Shown here piece by piece: positions 7,794 through 16,521 of a DNA stretch of 64,000 nt. The position numbers and the translations under genes are program-made. Numbering within the stretch: the first letter of the stretch is position 1; every line of letters starts with the position of its first letter. The notes under the pieces were generated by a model. That model was not told where the DNA came from, searched no databases, and worked only from the letters and a program-made list of their open reading frames with translations. The stretch spans positions 806,001 to 870,000 of the forward strand of contig NZ_SHLC01000001.1 of NCBI RefSeq assembly GCF_004217495.1, given 5' to 3'. This stretch comes from Microterricola gilva (GTDB lineage: Bacteria > Actinomycetota > Actinomycetes > Actinomycetales > Microbacteriaceae).

Positions 7794-8681
7794 ATGCTCG
7801 GAATCGACCTCACCCTCGCCTACAACGGCACCCCCGTTGTGCACGGCGCCGACATCGCACTCGCGCCCGGCCGGGTCACCGCGTTGGTCGGTCCGAACGG
7901 CAGCGGCAAGTCCACCCTGCTGCGCACGCTGGCCCGTCTGCACGCACCGGAGTCCGGGCGCATCGAGCTGCCGGCAGAGGGCATTGACACTGCGGATGTC
8001 GCACCGAGCGACGCAGCGCCGATCGACGCGCTGAGCCTCAGCAACCGCGACTTCGCCCGCCGCGTCACGCTGCTCGCGCAGAGCCGCCCGACGCCGGCCG
8101 GACTCACGGTGCGCGAGGTCGTCGAGTTCGGCCGCCACCCGCACCGCGGTCGCTGGACACGCGGCGACGCCGACGGCGCTGCCGTTGTCGAGAACGCCAT
8201 GAGCATCACCGGGGTCGCCGAACTCGCCGAGCGCCAGGTCGACCGGCTCTCCGGAGGCCAGCTGCAGCGCGTCTGGCTCGCCAGCTGCCTCGCACAGGAC
8301 ACAGCCGTGCTCCTGCTCGACGAGCCGACCACCTACCTCGACCTCCGCTACCAGGTCGAACTGCTCGACCTCATCCGCGACCTCGCCGAGGTGCACGGCG
8401 TCACCATCGGTGTCGTGCTGCACGACCTCGACCAGGCAGCCGCGATCGCCGACCACGTCGTGCTGCTGGCAGGCGGCCGCGTTCAGGCCTCCGGCTCCCC
8501 GGAGCAGGTGCTCACCTCCGAACTCCTGAGCGACGCATACGGCATTCGCGTCGACGTGCACAACGACGAGGCGAGCGGGCACGTGCGCACCCGCGCCATC
8601 GGCCGTCACAACTCCGCCAAGGCCAGAACGGCGACCAGCGCAGCGGAATCTCGCCCGGTCCTCGAGCTCGCGCTGGCCTAG
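7794..8681 (+). CDS. Iron-siderophore ABC transporter ATP-binding protein
   Basis: 295 residues, FepC/FecE type. Walker A is GPNGSGKST (33-41), the signature is LSGGQLQRVWLA, and Walker B is AVLLLDEPTTYLD followed by the H-loop GVVLHDLDQA. An inserted stretch at residues ~60-80 (ADVAPSDAAPIDALS) is unusual and probably a surface loop. It is the first gene of a four-gene operon with its own substrate-binding lipoprotein, fused permease and reductase, behind two DtxR-type boxes. The start is the ATG 6 nt after a -10 box, which implies a leaderless mRNA. The ATPase coming first, before the binding protein, is less common than the reverse. Confidence 0.93.
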   Translation: MLGIDLTLAYNGTPVVHGADIALAPGRVTALVGPNGSGKSTLLRTLARLHAPESGRIELPAEGIDTADVAPSDAAPIDALSLSNRDFARRVTLLAQSRPTPAGLTVREVVEFGRHPHRGRWTRGDADGAAVVENAMSITGVAELAERQVDRLSGGQLQRVWLASCLAQDTAVLLLDEPTTYLDLRYQVELLDLIRDLAEVHGVTIGVVLHDLDQAAAIADHVVLLAGGRVQASGSPEQVLTSELLSDAYGIRVDVHNDEASGHVRTRAIGRHNSAKARTATSAAESRPVLELALA

Positions 8682-8814
8682 CGCAGGCATCGGCGGCCCA
8701 TCGGTCGACATCGGCCGGGCGTCAGCGTGCCCGCTGGCACTCGGAACCGCCACCACCAGACCCCCGCATCACCCCTGGCGACTCACCTCGCCGCCTCCCC
8801 ACCCCAAGGAATCC

Positions 8815-9810
8815 ATGACAATGCCAATCAGAACCGCGCGCACCATCGCCCTGTCCATCGCCGCGGCAGCGACCGCCGTCCTCCTCGTCGGCTGCGGCAC
8901 GACCGAAGACACGACGCCTGCGGCATCCGGAAGTGATGCGGCCATCACCATCACCGACGACCGCGGCGAGACGATCGCGCTCGACGCCCCGGCGACCAAG
9001 GTCGTCGCACTCGAGTGGAACACCGCCGAGAACCTCGTCGCACTCGGCGTGATGCCCGTCGGCGTCGCCGATGTCGAGGGCTACGCCACCTGGGTCAAGG
9101 CGGAGAAGCTCGACGAGAGCGTCACCGATGTCGGCCAGCGCGGCGAGCCGAGCATCGACGCCATCGCGGGCCTCGCCCCCGATCTCGTCCTCACCACGAC
9201 CGACCTCAGCGAGAGCGCCATCGCCCAGATCGAGGAGTTCGCCCCCGTGCTCGTCGTGCGCGGCGCCAACGCCAGCGACGCCATCGGCCAGATGGAGAAG
9301 AACCTCAACAACATCGCCACGGCGACCGGCACCGAAGACGAGGCCGCCGAGCTGATCGAGGGCTTCGACGCGAAGATCGCGGAGGGCAAGGACGCCATCG
9401 AGGCGGCCGGCCTCACCGGCACCGAGTTCTTCATGAGCGACGCCTGGGCCTCCAGCGGCCAGGTCTCCATCCGCCCGTTTGCCCAGGGTGCGCTGCTCTC
9501 CGAGATCACCGAGGAGCTCGGCATGAAGAACGCCTGGACCGAGGAGGGCGACGCCGACTACGGCCTCGGCTCGACCGACGTCGAGGGCCTCACCGCACTC
9601 GGTGACGTGAGCTTCTTCTACGTCGCGACCGAGGGCATGGACCCGTACCAGAACGAGCTCGCGACGAACGCCGTCTGGACCTCGCTTCCCTTCGTGCAGA
9701 GCGGAAACGTCCACCGCCTCGCCGACGGCATCTGGATGTTCGGCGGCCCGTCGTCGATGAACGACTACGTCGACGCCGTCATCGCGGCCGTCGCACCCGC
9801 CGCCAACTAA
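8815..9810 (+). CDS. Iron-siderophore substrate-binding lipoprotein
   Basis: 331 residues, FepB/FhuD-like. It has a lipoprotein signal peptide with lipobox LLVGC (Cys27) and then a low-complexity linker. The mature part has the class III binding-protein pattern: ITDDRGETIALDAPATKVVALEW, LAPDLVLTT, FFYVATEGMDP, with long helices between the lobes. It should capture ferric siderophore at the outer face of the membrane and hand it to the fused permease. AAGGA lies 4 nt before the ATG at 8815; ATG at 8821 is also possible. It follows the ATPase gene by 133 nt with no evident terminator. Confidence 0.9.
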   Translation: MTMPIRTARTIALSIAAAATAVLLVGCGTTEDTTPAASGSDAAITITDDRGETIALDAPATKVVALEWNTAENLVALGVMPVGVADVEGYATWVKAEKLDESVTDVGQRGEPSIDAIAGLAPDLVLTTTDLSESAIAQIEEFAPVLVVRGANASDAIGQMEKNLNNIATATGTEDEAAELIEGFDAKIAEGKDAIEAAGLTGTEFFMSDAWASSGQVSIRPFAQGALLSEITEELGMKNAWTEEGDADYGLGSTDVEGLTALGDVSFFYVATEGMDPYQNELATNAVWTSLPFVQSGNVHRLADGIWMFGGPSSMNDYVDAVIAAVAPAAN

Positions 9811-9817
9811 CACAGCG

Positions 9818-11923
9818 GTGACCACCCTCCAGAGCGCTCCGAGCGCCACGGATGCCGCGGCTCCGGCGGCCAGGAAGGCGACACTGTTCGCCGCCCTGGC
9901 CGCCGGCCTGGTGCTCGTCGCCGTGCTCGCAGCGATCCACGTGACGCAGGGCTCGTCCTCCGTCAACGTCGTCGACCTGTGGAACGTCATCACGGGCAAC
10001 GGCGACGACCAGGCCGCGGCCGTGCTCGTCGCCTCCCGCGTTCCGCGCTTGCTCGCCGGGCTGCTCGTCGGAGTCTCCCTCGGCGTCGCCGGCATCGTGA
10101 TGCAGACCGTCGCCCGCAACATCCTGGCATCGCCAGACACCCTCGCCGTCAACGCCGGCGCCTACCTCGCGGTGGTCGCCGTCACCGCGTTCGGCATCAG
10201 CGTCCCACTGCTCACCGGCAGCCTCATCGCCTTCCTCGGCGGCCTCGCCGCCGCCGCGCTCGTGCTCGGCCTGGCCGCGGGCGGCGGTGGCAACGGCAAC
10301 GGTGCAGGCACCGTCCGCCTCGTGCTTGCCGGCTCCGCCATCGCCCTCGCCTTCAGCGCGCTGACCACCATGCTGCTCCTGCTCTTCGCCGAGGAGACGA
10401 CCGGGCTGTTTGCATGGGGCGCTGGCACCCTCGGCCAGACCAGCCTCGACGGCGTCGCCCAACTCGGCCCCGTCGTTCTCGCGACCGTTCTCGTGCTCAT
10501 GCTGTTCGCGCACAAGCTCGACATCCTCGCCCTCGGCGACGACACCGCCGCCGTGCTCGGCGTGCGCGTGCGCCGCACCCAGACCATCGCGATCGTGCTG
10601 GCCGTGCTGCTCTCGGCATCCGCCGTCACCGTCGCCGGCCCCATCGGCTTCGTCGGACTCGCGGCGCCCGCGATCGTTCGCCTGCTCGCCGTCCGCATCC
10701 CGGGGCTGCAGCGGCACCGAGCGCTCATCCCGGCCAGCGCCATCATGGGCGTGATCGTGGTCCTCGGCGCCGACGTGCTGCTGCGCCTGATCTTCGGCGG
10801 TGCCGCGGGCGTCGAGGTGCCGACCGGCGTCGTCACGACCCTGTTCGGGGCCGTGTTCCTCGTCATCCTCGCGCGGAAGCTCACCGACACGGGGGCGACC
10901 GGCTCCGCCGCCGCCTTCGCGCTCAGCTCGACGGCCAGCCCGCGCACCCGTCGCCTGCTCATCGTGGGCGCCGCGGTGCTGCTCGTCGCCGTCGCCTTCG
11001 TCTCGCTGCTGCTCGGCGACGCCAAGCTGCTCGCCGGCGACCTGCTCAACTGGCTCACCGGGCAGGCCGGCCCCGTCACCGAATTCGTGCTCAACACGCG
11101 GATGCCGCGCGTGCTCGCCGCGATCCTCGCCGGTGCGGCCCTCGCCGTCGCCGGAGCCGTCGTGCAGGCTGTCTCGCGCAATCCGCTCGCGGAACCGGCC
11201 CTGCTGGGCGTCACGGGCGGTGCCGGAGTCGGCGCAGTGCTGATCATCACCGTCGCGCCCCTCGCCAGCTTCTGGGCGGTCACGGCCGGCGGTCTGCTCG
11301 GCGCGGTCGCGGCGGCCGTCATCGTCTTCGGGCTCGCCGCCCGCGGCGGCTTCGCGCAGAGCAGGCTCATCCTCATCGGTATCGGTGTGTCGGCAGCGGC
11401 CGGCGCGATCGTGAGCATGCTCATCATCTCCACCGATCCGTACAATGGCGCGAAGGCCCTCACCTGGATGTCCGGCTCCACCTACGGCCGCACCCTGCCG
11501 CAGCTCATCCCCGTGCTGATCGCGATCATCGTCGCCACACCGATCCTCGTCGGTGCGCGCCGCGACCTCGACGTGCTCGCACAGGATGACGACACCCCGC
11601 GCATCCTCGGAGTCCCACTCGGTCGCACCCGGCTCGGCCTGCTCAGCGTCGCCGTTGTGCTCACCGCCACCGCGGTGGCCGCCGTCGGCGTGATCGGATT
11701 CGTCGGGCTCGTCGCCCCGCACGCCGCCCGCGCCCTCGTCGGCGGCAGGCACGCTCTCGTGCTGCCGATGTCCGCCCTGCTCGGGGCCCTGCTCGTCTGC
11801 GTCGCGGACACCCTCGGTCGCACCGTCATCGCCCCCGGCCAACTGCCGGCCGGCCTGCTCACCGCCGTCGTCGGCGCACCATACTTCGTGTGGCTGCTCT
11901 GGCGTTCAAGGAGAACATCATGA
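9818..11923 (+). CDS. Fused iron-siderophore ABC permease (two FecCD domains in one chain)
   Basis: 701 residues, twice the length of a single FecCD permease. Residues ~1-350 and ~370-701 are each a complete domain. Both carry the family hallmark around SRVPRLLAGLLVGVSLGVAG and TRMPRVLAAILAGAALAVAG, and a late GFVGLAAP / GFVGLVAP motif that contacts the ATPase. The same layout is known in FhuB. One chain therefore supplies the whole channel for the single ATPase. It starts with GTG only 7 nt after the binding-protein stop, and its last codon overlaps the start of the reductase gene. Confidence 0.92.
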   Translation: MTTLQSAPSATDAAAPAARKATLFAALAAGLVLVAVLAAIHVTQGSSSVNVVDLWNVITGNGDDQAAAVLVASRVPRLLAGLLVGVSLGVAGIVMQTVARNILASPDTLAVNAGAYLAVVAVTAFGISVPLLTGSLIAFLGGLAAAALVLGLAAGGGGNGNGAGTVRLVLAGSAIALAFSALTTMLLLLFAEETTGLFAWGAGTLGQTSLDGVAQLGPVVLATVLVLMLFAHKLDILALGDDTAAVLGVRVRRTQTIAIVLAVLLSASAVTVAGPIGFVGLAAPAIVRLLAVRIPGLQRHRALIPASAIMGVIVVLGADVLLRLIFGGAAGVEVPTGVVTTLFGAVFLVILARKLTDTGATGSAAAFALSSTASPRTRRLLIVGAAVLLVAVAFVSLLLGDAKLLAGDLLNWLTGQAGPVTEFVLNTRMPRVLAAILAGAALAVAGAVVQAVSRNPLAEPALLGVTGGAGVGAVLIITVAPLASFWAVTAGGLLGAVAAAVIVFGLAARGGFAQSRLILIGIGVSAAAGAIVSMLIISTDPYNGAKALTWMSGSTYGRTLPQLIPVLIAIIVATPILVGARRDLDVLAQDDDTPRILGVPLGRTRLGLLSVAVVLTATAVAAVGVIGFVGLVAPHAARALVGGRHALVLPMSALLGALLVCVADTLGRTVIAPGQLPAGLLTAVVGAPYFVWLLWRSRRTS

Positions 11924-12753
11924 AGCCCAGCTACCGGCTCTTCGACGTCACCGTCGCGAGCATCCGCCCGCTCAGCCCGCACTTCACGCGGGTGACGTTC
12001 ACGGGACCCGATCTGCACGAGTGGGGGTGGTTCGGCGCCGACCAGCGCATCAAGGTCGTCCTGCCCGGCGACATCTGGCGCACGTACACGATCCGCGCCG
12101 CGCGCCCCGCGATGCGCGAGGTCGACGTCGATTTCGTCTCACACGGGCTCACCGGCCCGGCGACGCGGTGGCTGGCCGCTGCCGTCGTCGGTGACGCACT
12201 TGGGTTGATCGGCCCGGATGCGACGAGCGGTGCGGAGCCGGACGGCTACGTCTGGCGGCCGGGCGACGCACGCACGCTGCTGCTCGCCGCCGACGAGACC
12301 GCCGTGCCGGCCGTCGCCGTGATCCTGGAGGGGCTCCCGGCGGATGCGACGGGCCACGTGTTCCTCGAGGTGCCGAGCTCCGGCGACACCCTGCCGCTGC
12401 ACGCCCCGGCCGGTGTGCAGATCAACTGGTTGCCCCGCGAGGAGCTGGCCTACGGCGAGGCGCTCGTCCCCGCCGTCACCGCCTGGGTCGACGCCTGGGC
12501 CGCGGAGTGGGCGCCAGTCGAGCCCCTCGAAGGCGCCGAGGAGGCCCCGGGCACGGAGAACGCGGAGGGCGCGGAGTACGAGATCCTCTGGGAGGTGCCG
12601 GAGCAGGCGGCATCCGCCGACCTCTACGCCTGGCTGGCCGGCGAGGCCGGGGCCATCACCGGCCTCCGCCGCCACCTCGTGCGCGAGCGTGGTGTCGACC
12701 GCAAGCAGGTCGCGTTCATGGGCTACTGGAAGCTCGGCCGCTCCGAGAACTAG
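11920..12753 (+). CDS. Siderophore-interacting protein (ferric-siderophore reductase)
   Basis: 277 residues. The flavin-binding motif RTYTIR (54-59) and a family pattern FTRVTFTGPDL...WGWFGADQRIKVVLP identify the SIP/ViuB family, FAD enzymes that reduce ferric siderophore in the cytoplasm to release iron. The C-terminal half has the NAD(P)H-binding-like fold with LLLAADETAVPAV and ends in VAFMGYWKLGR. The ATG at 11920 has AAGGAGA 5 nt upstream and overlaps the permease stop (ATGA); the earlier ATG at 11890 has no such site. An acidic insert rich in Glu and Ala lies at residues ~200-215. It completes the uptake operon. Confidence 0.93.
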   Translation: MKPSYRLFDVTVASIRPLSPHFTRVTFTGPDLHEWGWFGADQRIKVVLPGDIWRTYTIRAARPAMREVDVDFVSHGLTGPATRWLAAAVVGDALGLIGPDATSGAEPDGYVWRPGDARTLLLAADETAVPAVAVILEGLPADATGHVFLEVPSSGDTLPLHAPAGVQINWLPREELAYGEALVPAVTAWVDAWAAEWAPVEPLEGAEEAPGTENAEGAEYEILWEVPEQAASADLYAWLAGEAGAITGLRRHLVRERGVDRKQVAFMGYWKLGRSEN

Positions 12754-12803
12754 GGCCGGCACGCTCTCCCAGAGTCAACGAAGCCGGGGTGTCGCGACGG
12801 TTC

Positions 12804-12821
12804 TGTCAGTTTGGATTGACA
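12804..12821 (+). promoter_or_regulatory. Operator-like palindrome, distal copy
   Basis: TGTCAGTTTGGATTGACA is an imperfect inverted repeat (TGTCA-n8-TGACA). Its centre lies 27 bp from that of a second copy. Confidence 0.55.
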
Positions 12822-12830
12822 AATTCCGTT

Positions 12831-12848
12831 TGTCAGTTCAGACTGACA
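12831..12848 (+). promoter_or_regulatory. Operator-like palindrome, proximal copy
   Basis: TGTCAGTTCAGACTGACA has perfect 7-bp arms around a 4-bp centre and ends 3 nt before the ATG of the small HTH gene. It is probably an autoregulatory site for that gene or a related regulator. Confidence 0.6.
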
Positions 12849-12851
12849 GGC

Positions 12852-13067
12852 ATGGAACCACTGGATCTTGACCAGCTGCGCACCGCCGACCCGGTGACCG
12901 GACTGCGCGCCGTGACGGCGCTGCATCGACTCGCAGAACGCGTCGAGGCGACCCACGTCGCTGAGGCGAGACGAGCCGGATGGTCGTGGGAGCAGATCGG
13001 TGACGCCCTCGGCGTCACCCGCCAGTCGGTGCACGCGAAGCACGGGAAGCGAGAGAGCAATGTTTGA
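12852..13067 (+). CDS. Small helix-turn-helix protein paired with a Clp-N protein
   Basis: 71 residues. An N-terminal helical part (VTGLRAVTALHRLAERVEATHV) is followed by a clear helix-turn-helix at residues 44-65, WSWEQIGDALGVTRQSVHAKHG, of the type seen in small actinobacterial regulators and in sigma region 4-like domains. It is followed with an 8-nt overlap by a Clp N-terminal domain protein, a conserved pairing in actinobacteria. Two TGTCA...TGACA palindromes lie directly upstream. Probably a DNA-binding regulator that controls this pair; the signal is unknown. Confidence 0.75.
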   Translation: MEPLDLDQLRTADPVTGLRAVTALHRLAERVEATHVAEARRAGWSWEQIGDALGVTRQSVHAKHGKRESNV

Positions 13068-13524
13068 GCGATTCAGCCGATCGGCACGGGCGGCCGTCGA
13101 GGATGCCGTCTATGAGGCAGGCCGGCGCGGTGACCGCCGCATCGGCACGGAGCACCTGCTGCTCGCCCTCCTGGCCGACGATGACCTGGCGCGAATCGTC
13201 GGTGTCGACGCGTCGGCGGCGAACGAGGCCGTCGACCGGCTGGACCGCTCGGCGCTGGCCGCCGTCGGACTCACAATGGGGGACTTCCGGCACATCGCGC
13301 TCAGCCGCTCCACCCGACACACGGCGTCGATGACGTCAGGCGCGAAGACAGTGCTCAAGCACTCCCTCGGCGCCGCGGTATCCGAGAAGGCGAAGGAGAT
13401 CACCTCGCGGCACATCATGCTGGCGCTGCTCGAGCGGAACGAGCCCGATCCGGCCGCGACGCTGTTGGCGGCGCTGCCCGTCGACCGCGCTGCGCTGCTG
13501 GACCGGCTGAACCACGGCGGCTGA
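13060..13524 (+). CDS. Clp N-terminal domain protein
   Basis: 154 residues carrying two Clp-N repeats and no AAA+ domain. The first is around FSRSARAAVEDAVYEAGRRG with IGTEHLLLALL; the second is around TSGAKTVLKHSLGAAV with ITSRHIMLALLE. Such stand-alone Clp-N proteins resemble ClpS-like adaptors or substrate-binding modules of ClpC, but their role is not established. Translation overlaps the HTH gene by 8 nt (ATGTTTGA), so the two products are probably made in a fixed ratio. It may be a partner that modulates the HTH protein or delivers it to a Clp protease; this is inference. Confidence 0.8.
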   Translation: MFERFSRSARAAVEDAVYEAGRRGDRRIGTEHLLLALLADDDLARIVGVDASAANEAVDRLDRSALAAVGLTMGDFRHIALSRSTRHTASMTSGAKTVLKHSLGAAVSEKAKEITSRHIMLALLERNEPDPAATLLAALPVDRAALLDRLNHGG

Positions 13525-13562
13525 GCCGGGCCGGTTGAGTCAGGCCGGTTGAGCAGGGCCGG

Positions 13563-13967
13563 TTAGGGCTGCTGCGGCCGCTGTGAGCCAACGGAGGAGC
13601 GGCCCCGCGTGCGCAGGTAGCCGCCCTTCTCCAGCCCGGCCTCGATCTCGAAGCGGTTCCTCAACGGGTTGCGACCGGCCAGCAGGTACATCAGCGGGAA
13701 CAGCATGCCGTACCGCTGCCACTGCCGCTTGTGCACGACCTCGTGCTCGAGCACGTCAGCCGTCACGTTGTGGTCGGTCAGGTAGCAGGCACCGACGCAG
13801 GAGCCGCCGCGGCCGAACGCCCACTTCGGCAGTCCGCGGAAGACGAAGAGGCCATCGACGCGCTCGACGCGTCCGGTGCTCCAGATGAAGCCCCAGACCA
13901 GGCCGACGGCCGTCGCGTAGAGGTAGCCGAGCCGGCTGAAGGGGGAGTCCAGGAGGAGCGTGCGCAC
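13563..13967 (-). CDS. Membrane-linked protein with an HExxH motif
   Basis: 134 residues from a GTG at 13967. A hydrophobic segment (LGYLYATAVGLVWGFIW) is followed by FRGLPKWAFGRGGSCVGACYLT and by HEVVHKRQWQRYG, an HExxH zinc motif of the kind used by metallopeptidases. A second weak hydrophobic stretch (MLFPLMYLLAG) follows. Homologues are sometimes labelled Fe-S oxidoreductase, but the sequence shows no cluster-binding pattern beyond two close cysteines. A small membrane-bound metalloprotease or a non-catalytic relative are both possible. It lies 54 nt downstream of the frameshifted reductase and is convergent with the Clp-N gene. Upstream codons in this frame belong to the reductase's displaced C-terminus region. 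Confidence 0.6.
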   Translation of the reverse strand: MRTLLLDSPFSRLGYLYATAVGLVWGFIWSTGRVERVDGLFVFRGLPKWAFGRGGSCVGACYLTDHNVTADVLEHEVVHKRQWQRYGMLFPLMYLLAGRNPLRNRFEIEAGLEKGGYLRTRGRSSVGSQRPQQP

Positions 13968-14020
13968 AGCCTCAGCGTAGCCGCAGCACCGACGCGATCC
14001 GCGCCACGCGTAGACGAGTC

Positions 14021-15528
14021 TCAGCGCACGCTCGGCCGGCCGTACTCCTCGAGCAGCCGCAACCAGAACTCGCTCATCGTCGGGAACGCGGGGACCGCGT
14101 GCCAGAGCCGGGCGATCGGCACCTCGCCGACCACGGCGATCGTCGCCGCGTGCAGACATCCGGGCCGACCAGCGTCATGCCGATGAGAACCTCACGCTCG
14201 ACGTCGATGACGGCGCGAACCCGCCCCGTGTAGCCGTCGCGGTGCAGCGTCGCACCTGAGACGCCGCCGAGCCCGTAGTCGATCACCCGGATGCCGCGGC
14301 CGACCGTCTCCGCCTCCTTGGCCGCCATCGCGGCCGTCGGCCCGACGGCGGCGACCTCCGGATCGGTGAACGCGACCAGCGGCACCGCTGCGTGGTCGGC
14401 CGTCGCGACGTGCGCGCCCCAGGGCCCGTCGTCGACCCGCGTGCCGTTCGCCCGCGCCGCGATCACATCGCCGGCGGCGCGCGCCTGGTACTTGCCCTGG
14501 TGCGTCAGCAGGGCGCGGTGGTTCACGTCGCCGACCGCGTAGAGCCAGCCGCCGGCCAGGGCGGAGTTGCCATCGACCACCACGCGCATCGTGTCGTCGA
14601 CGGCCAGCCAGGAACCCGGCTCGAGGCCGATGGAGTCGAGGCCGAGATCGCCGGTGCGCGGTTTCCGCCCGGTGGCGACGAGCACCTCGTCCGCCTCGAC
14701 CACGGCACGCTGCCTGGCCGCCTCCTGCCCATCCCGCGCGTCGGCGCCGACGTCGATCCGGACACCGCCGGCACCCCGGCGCACAGCGGTGGGGGATGTG
14801 CCGTTCATCACCGTGACGCCGGAGGCCACGAGCGCCTCCCGCACCGCATCGCCCGCGAAGGGTTCCATGCCGCCGAGCAGCCCGCCGCGCGCGATCAGGG
14901 TCACCTCCGCGCCGAGCGAGCGGAACGCGGTCGCCATCTCGCAGCCGACGGTTCCGCCGCCGATCACGGCGAGCCGCCGCGGCACCTCCCCGGCGGAGGT
15001 CGCCTCACGGCTCGTCCACGGAGCGGCCTCTGCAAGACCGGGGATGTCGGGGATCACGGGATCGGTGCCCGTGCAGACGACGACGGCGTGGCGGGCGCGC
15101 AACGTGATCGACGCGCCGTCCGGGCTCTCGGCATCCGCACTCGACGCCTGGCTCACGACCACCGTGCGCTCACCGCTGATGCGGCCGTGGCCGCGGACGA
15201 GGTCGATCTCCGTCTGCCTGAGCCAGTCCTCGCCGGAGGAATCGTCCCAGTCGCCCACGAACTCATCCCGGCGGCGCAGCACCGCTGCCGCGTCGAGCGT
15301 GCCCGTGACGGCGGCAGCCGCGCCGTGCACGGCCAGGGCGGCGCTGAGCGCGGCCGCCGGCCGGAGCAGCGCCTTCGACGGCACACATGCCCAGAAGGAG
15401 CACTCGCCGCCGACCAGCTCGGCCTCGACGATCACCACGCTCAGGCCGCCGGCCGTCGCACGGTCAGCGACATTCTCGCCGACGGGGCCGGCACCGATCA
15501 CGATCACGTCATAGTCGCGCTGCGTCAT
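14021..15528 (-). pseudogene. FAD/NAD(P) disulfide oxidoreductase, frameshifted near the C-terminus
   Basis: The frame from 15528 encodes a class I flavin disulfide reductase: FAD fold VIVIGAGPVGENVA, redox disulfide in GGECSFWACVPSK (Cys-x4-Cys), NAD(P) fold VIGGGTVGCEMA, and second FAD motif LYAVGDVNHRALLTHQG. The frame breaks after TLVGPDV near 14155. A different frame then encodes the expected dimerisation end (LHAATIAVVGEV, WHAVPAFPTMSEFW) and stops at 14021. The unshifted frame instead gives an Arg/Ser-rich tail ending at 14074. A small deletion of about ten bases between GPDV and LHAAT explains the sequence. The active-site His region is lost, so the protein is probably inactive unless the break is an assembly error. 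Confidence 0.8.
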
Positions 15529-15581
15529 GGCGGCAGCCTAGACGCTGCCCATCCGCGCGGCCACGCCTTGCGCGCAGACGG

Positions 15582-16409
15582 CTAGCGCGTCAGTGAGCCG
15601 ATCACGCGCAGAATGCTCGGCAGATCGTCCTCGGCGTCGAGCGGGGAGACGGGGGAGAATCCGGCGATGGTGGCCCCTGCCAGCGTGAACTCGGCGCGCA
15701 GCGCGGTGATCGCCCCGGTCAGCTGCTCCAGCGTCAGGCCGAACGGCAGCGGGTTGGCGAGCCCGGAGATGACGGCGGGGTCGAGCACATCGAGGTCGAT
15801 GTGCAGGTACACGCTGCCGGCGCCCGTCGCCCGCACCGCCTCGACGAGCGCCGCCGGCGTCTCCAGGGCCGCGCTGTCGATCTGGGTGAGCCGCTTCTCT
15901 GCGATGAAGCGCTCCTCGCCCGGGTCGATGTCACGGATGCCGGCGAGCACGAGCTTCGCGGGATCGAGGGTGTGCGCGGCATCCGGCGCCAACGCGCCCT
16001 CGCCGCAGAGGGCGCGGAGCACCATGCCCGTGAACGCACCGGACGGCGAGTCCTCCGCCGCATTCAGATCGGGGTGGGCGTCGAACCAGACGACGGCCAG
16101 ATCGTCGGAGGCGCGCCCAACGGCGTGCTCGATCGAGCTGAGCGAGACCCCGCAGTCGCCGCCGATCGTCAGAGCCCAGTCCGGTACGTGGTTCAGGGCA
16201 TGGAGTTGGCGCTCGCGCACCCGCAACAGTGAGGAGAAGCGCAGGATCCCGGAATCGAGTGCCTCACCGCTCTCGACGGGCACATCGACGATCACCGTCG
16301 ACGACGTGGGGAGATCACCGCGGATGGCCTCGGCCCCGTCGGCCAGGCGCATCGCGCGGGCTGAAACGGAGCCCTGCCACTGGGGAACCACAAGAAAAGT
16401 CACGGCCAC
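15582..16409 (-). CDS. Arginase/agmatinase family protein
   Basis: 275 residues from a GTG at 16409 (GGGAGG lies 11 nt upstream). The metal-binding motifs of the ureohydrolase fold are present: IGGDCGVS (normally GGDH), WFDAHPDLN and HIDLDVLDP. Cys in place of His in the first motif is seen in some arginase-family members that are not true arginases, so the substrate (arginine, agmatine, formiminoglutamate or another guanidine) is open. The last enzyme loop (GATIAGFSPVSP) differs from the SxDxD pattern seen in agmatinases. It stands alone downstream of a probable pspA terminator and 53 nt before the reductase pseudogene. Confidence 0.8.
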   Translation of the reverse strand: MAVTFLVVPQWQGSVSARAMRLADGAEAIRGDLPTSSTVIVDVPVESGEALDSGILRFSSLLRVRERQLHALNHVPDWALTIGGDCGVSLSSIEHAVGRASDDLAVVWFDAHPDLNAAEDSPSGAFTGMVLRALCGEGALAPDAAHTLDPAKLVLAGIRDIDPGEERFIAEKRLTQIDSAALETPAALVEAVRATGAGSVYLHIDLDVLDPAVISGLANPLPFGLTLEQLTGAITALRAEFTLAGATIAGFSPVSPLDAEDDLPSILRVIGSLTR

Positions 16410-16450
16410 GATCTCAGTATCCTCCCGACGGGTGCAGAACGGTGACGGAA

Positions 16451-16497
16451 GCGGCCGAACACCCACCCCACTTGTGGTGGGGCGAACGTCCGGCCGC
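16451..16497 (-). terminator. Stem-loop after pspA
   Basis: Outer arms GCGGCCG and CGGCCGC enclose an inner hairpin, CCCCAC with GTGGGG-like pairing around TTGT. It lies between the pspA stop and the arginase start, without a T-run. Confidence 0.5.
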
Positions 16498-16521
16498 TCG
16501 CGATGTTGGGCGACTGGCCGC

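Noticed and set aside
9779-11842. Long minus-strand open frame opposite the iron permease gene
   Set aside because: It is an artefact of GC-rich codon structure; the plus strand encodes a clear fused FecCD permease with overlapping neighbours.
13525-13566. Three short GGGCCGGTTGAG-type repeats between the Clp-N and HExxH genes
   Set aside because: Only three imperfect 14-bp units; too short and degenerate to call an element.
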